From an uncultured Eubacteriales bacterium (GTDB lineage: Bacteria; Bacillota; Clostridia; Oscillospirales; Oscillospiraceae), in assembly GCA_905210385.1 (NCBI GenBank), contig CAJLWS010000110.1:1-5508 (forward strand): a DNA stretch of 5,508 nt. Direction: 5' to 3'. The position numbers and the translations under genes were made by a program. Below, one piece after another: positions 1-4,553 of this stretch; the first letter of the stretch is position 1; the number at the start of each line of letters is the position of its first letter. The notes beneath the pieces were generated by a model. That model saw nothing but the letters and a program-made list of their open reading frames with translations. It made no database searches and had not been told where the DNA came from.

Positions 1-464
1 AAGGGGCGGCGGGTCTTCCCCCAGCGGATGACGGAGCACCATTGGTTGTACAGCTTGGGCAGATCCCGGTGGGAGTGGATAATGTTCTTATAGTGCTCGC
101 AAAACAGGGTCTCGCTGGTGGGGTGGATGGCGTACCGCTCCTCCAGCTTTTCGCTGCCGCCATAGGTCACCCAAGCGCACTCGGGGGCAAAGCCCTCCAC
201 GTGATCCTTCTCCTTTTGGAGCAGACTCTCCGGGATGAGGGTGGGCAGATATACGTTCTCGTGTCCCAGCTTCTTGAACTCATCGTCCAGGATGCGCTGG
301 ATGTTCTCCCAGATGGCATAGCCGTAGGGCCGGTAGATGAACATGCCCTTGATGGAGGAGTAGTCGATGAGCTCTGCCTTCCGGCACACGTCCGTGTACC
401 ATTGGGCGAAGTCCACCTCCATATCGGTGATCTGGCTGACCTGCTTGCTTTTCTCTTGTGCCAT
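1..464 (-). CDS. proS: Prolyl-tRNA synthetase, archaeal/eukaryotic-like type, N-terminal part (cut by window edge)
   Basis: This class II aminoacyl-tRNA synthetase charges tRNA-Pro with proline in the cytoplasm. The window holds the start codon (462-464) and 154 codons; the rest lies to the left. The N-terminus reads MAQEKSKQVSQITDMEVDFA, followed by DYSSIKGMFIYRPYGYAIWE (34-53), a segment typical of the short ProRS without the editing insert found in E. coli. VYLPTLIPESLL (71-82) fits class II motif 1. HPTSETLF (114-121) is the conserved proline-site loop, and NQWCSVIRW (140-148) opens motif 2. The full family length is near 480 residues, so about a third is visible. AAAGGA about 10 bases before the ATG is the likely ribosome binding site. 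The usual RWE of motif 2 reads RWG here (G149), followed by KTRRP rather than KTTRP. It is transcribed divergently from the transporter operon and is probably functionally unrelated to it. The family call is secure; the intactness of motif 2 is not. Confidence 0.95.
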   Translation of the reverse strand, partial: MAQEKSKQVSQITDMEVDFAQWYTDVCRKAELIDYSSIKGMFIYRPYGYAIWENIQRILDDEFKKLGHENVYLPTLIPESLLQKEKDHVEGFAPECAWVTYGGSEKLEERYAIHPTSETLFCEHYKNIIHSHRDLPKLYNQWCSVIRWGKTRRP

Positions 465-549
465 ATTCCTTCATTCCTTTGGCGGCCATCCCGTTCCAGC
501 GCCGGATTCTTTGGACGGCAAGGCGGGGGCGCATTTTCTGTGAGTTTTT

Positions 550-578
550 ATTGTATTGCCAAAGAGATGGAAAGTCAA
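550..578 (-). promoter_or_regulatory. Sigma-A promoter for proS
   Basis: On the minus strand a -35 box TTGACT (573-578, 5 of 6 consensus) and a -10 box TACAAT (550-555, 5 of 6) are separated by exactly 17 bases. Transcription would begin near 543, giving a leader of about 79 bases. That is too short for a T-box, the element that often controls aminoacyl-tRNA synthetase genes in Firmicutes, and no T-box motif is visible in it. Confidence 0.75.
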
Positions 579-581
579 GAG

Positions 582-606
582 AAAGCGCGAGATTCTCCGC
601 TTTTTT
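582..606 (+). terminator. Terminator-like hairpin in the divergent gap (weak)
   Basis: AAAGCG (582-587) pairs with CGCTTT (598-603), and after a one-base bulge GAG (589-591) pairs with CTC (595-597) around an ATT loop. A run of six T, half of it inside the stem, follows at 601-606, so the plus strand is the more terminator-like reading. No annotated gene ends here. If real, it would stop rightward read-through, for example antisense transcription from proS, before the operon promoter. It sits directly upstream of the proS -35 box. Confidence 0.3.
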
Positions 607-793
607 CATCCCATGCCACATATGGGCTGGTCAGGATCGCGCCTAGCCGACCTCAGAGCAAATCGCCCTCACTAAAATGTCAAAAACAGGCGAATGAATT
701 CAAAAAATATATTCACACCGCACAAAAGCCGAAATGCGAAATTGGGCACTGCGCCAAAATTTTTCCGCAGGACAGAAAAATGCTACATCATGA
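607..793. other. AT-rich divergent intergenic stretch without a recognisable gene
   Basis: This is the unassigned part of the 416-base gap between proS and the repressor gene. It is clearly richer in A and T than the flanking genes, especially at 690-720 and 756-780, which is compatible with promoter-proximal DNA. Short imperfect inverted repeats are present (for example around 739-762), but none is strong enough to call. I see no ORF with a ribosome binding site, no tRNA and no riboswitch motif. Confidence 0.5.
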
Positions 794-822
794 TTGACAA
801 AACAAGCTCTGAATGGTATTCT
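794..822 (+). promoter_or_regulatory. Sigma-A promoter of the repressor-transporter operon, extended -10
   Basis: A perfect -35 box TTGACA (794-799) is followed 17 bases later by the -10 box TATTCT (817-822, 4 of 6), preceded by TGG at 814-816, which makes an extended -10. Transcription should start near 829. The promoter reads into the LacI-type gene and, with no convincing terminator or promoter before the binding-protein gene, probably drives the whole operon. The TTG of this -35 box also opens the longest in-frame reading of the repressor. It cannot plausibly serve as both, which argues against that upstream start. Confidence 0.8.
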
Positions 823-837
823 CATTTTGCAGAGGGA

Positions 838-864
838 TGTAATCGTTTACAGTAATCGTTTACA
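838..864 (+). promoter_or_regulatory. Two tandem LacI/CcpA-type operators in the operon leader
   Basis: TGTAATCGTTTACA (838-851) is a 14-mer with 12 symmetric positions and a central CG, the classical operator form of LacI-family regulators (TGTAANCGNTTACA). A second copy, AGTAATCGTTTACA (851-864), follows at once, sharing base 851. The two sites lie at about +10 to +36 from the predicted start of transcription and 16 bases before the repressor start codon. This placement suits repression of promoter clearance or elongation. The most likely ligand is the adjacent LacI-family protein, as autoregulation; CcpA could also recognise such a site. Confidence 0.8.
839..864 (+). repeat. Perfect tandem 13-bp repeat, two copies
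   Basis: GTAATCGTTTACA occurs at 839-851 and again, identical, at 852-864 with no spacer. It is the repeat unit underlying the paired operators. Because the copies abut, an additional everted symmetry (CGTTTAC-A-GTAATCG) is centred on base 851. Confidence 0.95.
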
Positions 865-880
865 TGTTCAGGGGGTTGTT

Positions 881-1891
881 ATGGGCGCGTCCACCATTTC
901 ACAGGTAGCAAAGCAGGCGGGCGTCTCTGTGGCAACCGTATCCCGCGTGATCAACCAGAGCGGAACGGTCACGCCGGAGACGGCGAAGAAGGTGATGGAC
1001 GCCATCCGGCAGCTGGGGTACCAGCCCAACATCTGGGGGCGGAACCTGCGCCGGGGGGAGAGCCGGGTGGTGCTGCTCCTGGTGCCCAACGTGACCAACC
1101 CCTACTACGCCCCCATCATTGCCGGGGCGGAGGACGCGCTGGGGGCAGAGGGGTACAGCATGATGCTGTGCCTGACCAACAACGCGGACCGGGCCAGGCA
1201 GGAGTTCTTCCTGGAGTTCATGCGGGACGGGCGGGCGGACGGCGCGATCCTGATCGGCGCGTCCGACCACGATCCCGGGGTGGTCCAGGTGGCGGAGGAG
1301 TACCATCTGGTCCAGTGCTGTGAGTACTGCGACAGCCCGGCGGTGAGCCGGGTCTCTGTGGATAACTTTGAGGCGGCCCGGCAGGCGGTGGCCTGGCTGC
1401 TGGAGCTGGGGCACACCCGGATCGCCTTCATGGGGGCGGACAACCGGTTCATCTCCAGCCGCTGCCGCCGGGACGGATACCGGGCGGCCCTCCAGGCGTG
1501 GGGGCTCTCCCTGCGGGAGGAGGATGAGGTGCTGGCCAGCGGGGACTACACCTTCACCTCCGGCGTCCAGGCTGCCAGGCGGCTGCTGGACCGGGAGGAC
1601 CGGCCCACCGCCCTGTTCTGCATCTCCGACGTGCTGGCTCTGGGCGCCCTCCAGGCGGCCCGGGAGCTGGGTCTTCGGGTGCCCGAGGACCTGTCGGTGG
1701 TGGGGTTTGACGACGTGGAGTACGCCGTCATGTTCCAGCCCCATCTGACCACCATCCGCCAGCCGTGCTACGCCCTGGGGCACACGGCGGGGGAGATGCT
1801 GCTGCGGCAGATCCAGGGCGGCCCGGGGGGACAGCCGCGGTCCCTGCCTCATCAGCTGATCGAGCGGGATTCCACGGCCCAGTGCCGTTGA
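881..1891 (+). CDS. LacI-family transcriptional repressor of the adjacent ABC transporter
   Basis: This cytoplasmic DNA-binding regulator has 336 residues, the normal LacI-family length. The start at 881 has a GGGGG ribosome binding site at 871-875 and puts the helix-turn-helix at the very N-terminus: TISQVAKQAGVSVATVSRVI (5-24), with recognition residues V17, A18 and R22 close to those of CcpA. A hinge helix follows (PNIWGRNLRRG, 49-59) with the conserved Leu56 that wedges into the central CG of operators, although Gly53 replaces the usual Ala. Residues 62-336 form a periplasmic-binding-protein-like effector domain: VPNVTNPYYAPIIAG (68-82), VDNFEAAR (160-167), RRDGYRAAL (196-204), SDVLALGAL (249-257), VVGFDDVEYA (273-282). 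R197 and D277 fit effector-contact positions in LacI. The pocket segment reads QCCEYCD (145-151). As first gene of the operon, behind two matching operators, it probably represses itself and the transporter; the effector is likely the transported ligand or a derivative, which is inference. Confidence 0.93.
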   Translation: MGASTISQVAKQAGVSVATVSRVINQSGTVTPETAKKVMDAIRQLGYQPNIWGRNLRRGESRVVLLLVPNVTNPYYAPIIAGAEDALGAEGYSMMLCLTNNADRARQEFFLEFMRDGRADGAILIGASDHDPGVVQVAEEYHLVQCCEYCDSPAVSRVSVDNFEAARQAVAWLLELGHTRIAFMGADNRFISSRCRRDGYRAALQAWGLSLREEDEVLASGDYTFTSGVQAARRLLDREDRPTALFCISDVLALGALQAARELGLRVPEDLSVVGFDDVEYAVMFQPHLTTIRQPCYALGHTAGEMLLRQIQGGPGGQPRSLPHQLIERDSTAQCR

Positions 1892-1920
1892 ATCATAGAA
1901 TGAGAAGAACTGAATGAAAC

Positions 1921-1927
1921 AAGGAGG
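1921..1927 (+). promoter_or_regulatory. Near-perfect ribosome binding site of the binding-protein gene
   Basis: AAGGAGG lies 8 bases before the ATG at 1936. It is the best Shine-Dalgarno sequence in the operon and fits the need for high binding-protein output. The 44-base gap after the repressor stop shows no terminator and no promoter better than a very weak match, so the gene is probably co-transcribed with the repressor gene. Confidence 0.85.
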
Positions 1928-1935
1928 AAACGCGA

Positions 1936-2970
1936 ATGAAGTTCAAGAAATTGGCCGCCATGCTGCTGGCCGGCACCATGGCCCTGTCTCTTGCCGCCTG
2001 CGGCGGGGACACCACCACGTCCGAGAACCCCGCCAGCGACCCTGGCACCACCAGTGAGGAACCCACCACCAGCGAGGAGCCCGGCGGCGGCGACGAGGTC
2101 TTTAAGATCGGCATTCTGGCCCCCGACGCCACCCACGGCTGGTCCTCCGGCGTGGCCTACTTCGCCGAGCAGCGCTGCCAGGAGCTGGCCGACGAGGGGC
2201 TGATCGAGTACCGGGTGTCCACCAGCGGCGACGGCGCCGAGATGACCACCCAGCTGGACGAGCTGAAGACCTGGGGCGCCGACGCCATCGTGGCCTTCCC
2301 CCAGTGGACGGGCATGGAGGTGCCCATCCAGCAGGCCATTGAAGAGGGCATCACCGTGGTGAACTTCGACATCGAGATCGACGCCGAGGGCATCTACCGC
2401 GTGGCCGGCGACAACTACGACATGGGCTACCAGAGCGCCCAGTACATCGTGGACAAGATCGGCACCGAGGGCACCGTGGTCATCCTGGACGTGCCCACCT
2501 CCGGCTCCGTGGCCGAGCTGCGCAAGCAGGGCTTCCTGGAGCACCTGGCTGAGCTGGCCCCCGACATGGAGACCATCGAGTACGCCACTGAGTTCACCCG
2601 CGAGGCCGGCCTGGCCGACATGGCGGACATCCTGACCGCCAATTCCCACATTGACGCGGTGTTCTCCATGGACGACGAGACCTCCATCGGCGCGCTCCAG
2701 GCCATCCGCGACGCCGGCCGCACCGACATCCAGGTCATCACCGGTGGCGGCGGCGCCCAGGAGTGGTTCAACATGATGCTGGACGACGCCAACCAGGACA
2801 TCTGGCTGCAGAGCGCCACCTACTCCCCCATCATGGTGCAGGACGCGGTGGACATGGCGCTGGACATCCTCCAGGGCAACACCCCTGAGGAGTCCGTGAT
2901 GATCATTCCCACCACCATCATCGACCGCACCAACGCCGGCGAGTACCTGGACGAGAGCGCTCCCTACTAA
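1936..2970 (+). CDS. Sugar ABC transporter solute-binding lipoprotein (RbsB-like fold, substrate unknown)
   Basis: This 344-residue lipoprotein captures ligand outside the cell and delivers it to the permease encoded downstream. A lipoprotein signal peptide (KFKK, a hydrophobic stretch at residues 6-21, lipobox LAAC at 19-22) predicts lipidation of Cys22. A flexible acidic Thr/Ser/Glu/Pro linker (25-54) contains TTSEEP twice (38-49). The mature domain begins at FKIGILAP (56-63) and follows the type I (peripla_BP_4, ribose-like) fold: DELKTWGADAIVAFPQW (108-124), GITVVNFDIEID (138-149), ELRKQGFLEHL (194-204), DAVFSMDDETSIGALQAI (240-257), LQSATYSPIMVQDA (291-304). Likely pocket residues are H67/W69, W124, D145, R196, D246/D247 and Q292. 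The usual FDG ligand loop of ribose and galactose binders is GGGG here (270-273), so the ligand cannot be read off from RbsB. A sugar or polyol is the best guess; an autoinducer-2-like or other small ligand is possible. Confidence 0.92.
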   Translation: MKFKKLAAMLLAGTMALSLAACGGDTTTSENPASDPGTTSEEPTTSEEPGGGDEVFKIGILAPDATHGWSSGVAYFAEQRCQELADEGLIEYRVSTSGDGAEMTTQLDELKTWGADAIVAFPQWTGMEVPIQQAIEEGITVVNFDIEIDAEGIYRVAGDNYDMGYQSAQYIVDKIGTEGTVVILDVPTSGSVAELRKQGFLEHLAELAPDMETIEYATEFTREAGLADMADILTANSHIDAVFSMDDETSIGALQAIRDAGRTDIQVITGGGGAQEWFNMMLDDANQDIWLQSATYSPIMVQDAVDMALDILQGNTPEESVMIIPTTIIDRTNAGEYLDESAPY

Positions 2971-2979
2971 TTGAAGCAA

Positions 2980-3022
2980 CCGAACGCAAGGGGCTATGGC
3001 AAGCGCCATAGCCCCTTTTCGG
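2980..3022 (+). terminator. Strong intercistronic hairpin (attenuator or mRNA stabiliser)
   Basis: A perfect 13-bp stem joins AAGGGGCTATGGC (2988-3000) to GCCATAGCCCCTT (3005-3017) across a four-base AAGC loop. CCGAA (2980-2984) also pairs with TTCGG (3018-3022) across a three-base CGC bulge, so the total is 18 bp. The T-run is only four bases and all of it can be drawn into the extended stem, which weakens it as an intrinsic terminator. It lies 9 bases after the binding-protein stop codon and 13 bases before the ATPase ribosome binding site. Partial termination, or 3'-end protection of the upstream message as in malE-malF, would give more binding protein than ATPase. Confidence 0.8.
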
Positions 3023-3035
3023 AAGAATGAGAAAC

Positions 3036-3044
3036 GGATGTGAT
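3036..3044 (+). promoter_or_regulatory. Ribosome binding site that decides the ATPase start
   Basis: GGATGTGAT matches the extended anti-16S complement GGAGGTGAT at 8 of 9 positions and ends 3 bases before the ATG at 3048, with 7 bases between its GGAGG-equivalent core and the ATG. The alternative ATG at 3027 has only GGAAG about two bases upstream, too close to work well, and it would add seven residues not usual for the family. Confidence 0.7.
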
Positions 3045-3047
3045 CCC

Positions 3048-4547
3048 ATGAATCTGGAGATGCGCGGCATCTATAAATCCTTCGGCGCCAACAACGTGCT
3101 GAAGAATGTGGACTTCTCCCTGAACGGGGGAGAGATCTGCGCCCTTCTGGGGGAGAACGGCGCAGGCAAGTCCACCCTGATGAACATTCTGGGCGGGGTG
3201 CTGGCCGCGGACCGGGGGGAGATCCGGCTGGACGGGAAGCCGGTCCAGTTCCAGAAGCCCTCCGACTCCCTCCACGCGGGCATCGCCTTCATCCACCAGG
3301 AGCTGAGCCTCATCAACGACCTGGCGATCTATGAGAACATGTTCATCGGCCGGGAGCTGAAGACCAAAAGCGGCCTTCTGGACGCCCGGACCATGCAGGA
3401 AAAGACCCAGGAGGTGTTCGACCGGCTGGGGCTGAACCTGAATCCGAGGATGATGGTTCGGGACCTGGACACCTCCTACAAACAAATCGTGGAAATTTCA
3501 CGCGCCATGATGCGGGAGGCCTCCATCATCATCATGGATGAGCCCACCACCTCTCTGACCGACCCGGAGATCGAGCGCGTGTTTGATATGATGCGGATGC
3601 TCAAGTCCCAGGGGGTAGGGATCGTCTTCATCTCCCACAAGCTGAAGGAGGTCCTGGAGATCTGCGATCGCTACACCGTGCTCCGGGACGGGAACATGGT
3701 GGCCTCCGGCCCGGTCTGCGAGGTCACCACCGAGGACCTGGCCCGGTTCATGGTGGGCCATGACGTGCGCACGGAGCGCCTGCGCCGGGAGCACCAGCTG
3801 GGCGGTGAGGTCATTCGGGGAGAGGGGCTGAGCGACGGCGTCCACTTCCGGGACATCTCCTTCTCCGTCCGGGCCGGCGAGGTGCTGGGGGTCACCGGAC
3901 TGCTGGGGGACGGACGCAGCGAGCTGTTCCAGGCGGTGTTCGGGGCCGCCCCCTATACCGGAAAGCTCTTCGTGGAGGGCAAGGAGGTCCATGTATCCAG
4001 CACGCCCCAGGCCATCAAGCTGGGTATCGGCTATGTGCCCCGGAACCGGAAGGAGAACGGAATCTTCAAGGACATGGACATCGTGGAGAACGGCTCCATG
4101 GTCACCCTGTTCCGGCTGGTCAAAGGCCTGCTGCTGGACATCGGCAAACGGGACGCGGAGTTTGACCGACAGGTGGAGGATCTGAGCATCAAGATGGGGA
4201 GGAAGACCGATCTGATCACCAGCCTGTCCGGCGGCAACCAGCAGAAGGTGGTGCTGGCCAAGTGGCTGTCCGCCCACCCCAAGGTGCTCATCCTGGACAA
4301 TCCCACCCAGGGCGTGGACGTGGGGGCCAAGGAGGAGATCTACGACATCATCCTCCGGCTGGCGAGTGAGGGCGTGGCCATCATCGTGCTGTCCAGCGAG
4401 GCCCAGGAGATCATCCGGGTGTGTGACCGGGCCCTGGTCCTGTACCACGGGCAGTTTCAGGGCAAGGTGTCCGGCGAGGAGATGAACGAGCAGACCATCA
4501 TGCACCTGGCTACCGGTGGCGCCACTGCAAATCAGATAGAGGAGTAA
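3048..4547 (+). CDS. Sugar ABC transporter ATPase with two fused nucleotide-binding domains (RbsA/MglA class)
   Basis: This 499-residue cytoplasmic subunit, the normal size for the class, hydrolyses ATP to drive import through the downstream permease. NBD1 has Walker A GENGAGKST (35-43), Q-loop Gln84, a degenerate signature LDTSYKQ (140-146), Walker B IIIMDE (160-165) and switch His197. NBD2 has a degenerate Walker A, GLLGDGRSE (284-292), with Arg290 for the usual Lys. It has an intact signature, LSGGNQQ (393-399), Walker B LILDN (414-418) with Asn418 for the catalytic Glu, GVDVGAK (422-428), and Ser450 in place of the switch His. Pairing NBD1 Walker motifs with the NBD2 signature gives one complete ATP site; the other is defective on both faces. 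A degenerate second site is common in this class; the Asn is less expected. The permease ribosome binding site lies inside its last two codons, which shows tight operon coupling. A start at 3027 is possible but less likely. Confidence 0.95.
   Translation: MNLEMRGIYKSFGANNVLKNVDFSLNGGEICALLGENGAGKSTLMNILGGVLAADRGEIRLDGKPVQFQKPSDSLHAGIAFIHQELSLINDLAIYENMFIGRELKTKSGLLDARTMQEKTQEVFDRLGLNLNPRMMVRDLDTSYKQIVEISRAMMREASIIIMDEPTTSLTDPEIERVFDMMRMLKSQGVGIVFISHKLKEVLEICDRYTVLRDGNMVASGPVCEVTTEDLARFMVGHDVRTERLRREHQLGGEVIRGEGLSDGVHFRDISFSVRAGEVLGVTGLLGDGRSELFQAVFGAAPYTGKLFVEGKEVHVSSTPQAIKLGIGYVPRNRKENGIFKDMDIVENGSMVTLFRLVKGLLLDIGKRDAEFDRQVEDLSIKMGRKTDLITSLSGGNQQKVVLAKWLSAHPKVLILDNPTQGVDVGAKEEIYDIILRLASEGVAIIVLSSEAQEIIRVCDRALVLYHGQFQGKVSGEEMNEQTIMHLATGGATANQIEE
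4539..4544 (+). promoter_or_regulatory. Permease ribosome binding site embedded in the ATPase 3' end
   Basis: GAGGAG forms the last two Glu codons of the ATPase and lies 9 bases before the permease ATG at 4554. Only 6 bases separate the ATPase stop from that ATG, so translation of the two is probably coupled, which would help keep the membrane components in ratio. Confidence 0.8.
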
Positions 4548-4553
4548 GCGACT

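Noticed and set aside
465..543. T-box leader for proS
   Set aside because: The predicted leader is only about 79 bases and lacks the conserved T-box sequence and antiterminator pairing.
458..646. 62-codon plus-strand frame in the divergent gap
   Set aside because: It overlaps the proS start and promoter, has no ribosome binding site, and resembles no known small protein.
655..683. Second minus-strand promoter with a perfect TTGACA (678-683)
   Set aside because: At 17-base spacing the -10 position reads TGCTCT, which matches consensus at only two positions.
695..702. TGAATTCA palindrome
   Set aside because: An 8-base palindrome in an AT-rich stretch is expected by chance, and nothing around it suggests a binding site.
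739..764. Inverted repeat followed by T bases upstream of the operon promoter
   Set aside because: Only three G:C pairs form the core, with a mismatch and a bulge outside, so it is not a convincing terminator.
42..797. 251-codon plus-strand frame opposite proS, running through the intergenic gap
   Set aside because: Its first part mirrors proS and its second part runs through AT-rich noncoding DNA containing the proS promoter; it has no ribosome binding site.
794..880. Upstream TTG start that would extend the LacI repressor by 29 residues
   Set aside because: The TTG is the first half of a consensus -35 box, the added peptide would be encoded across the -10 and operators, there is no ribosome binding site, and the helix-turn-helix belongs at the N-terminus as given by the ATG at 881.
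899..1852. 317-codon open frame on the minus strand opposite the repressor gene
   Set aside because: Pro/Arg/His/Gln-rich product with no family resemblance, explained by the codon bias of the repressor gene.
1888..1916. Internal promoter before the binding-protein gene
   Set aside because: TTGAAT is followed at 17 bases by TGAATG, too poor a -10 box to support.
1852..3009. 385-codon open frame on the minus strand opposite the binding-protein gene
   Set aside because: It is an antisense shadow of GC-rich codons: low-complexity Gly/Val/His/Leu composition, no recognisable domain, no ribosome binding site, and it fully overlaps a clear gene.
3027..3047. Upstream ATG for the ATPase
   Set aside because: Its only purine-rich stretch is about two bases away, while the ATG at 3048 has a good site at proper spacing and starts at the usual family position.
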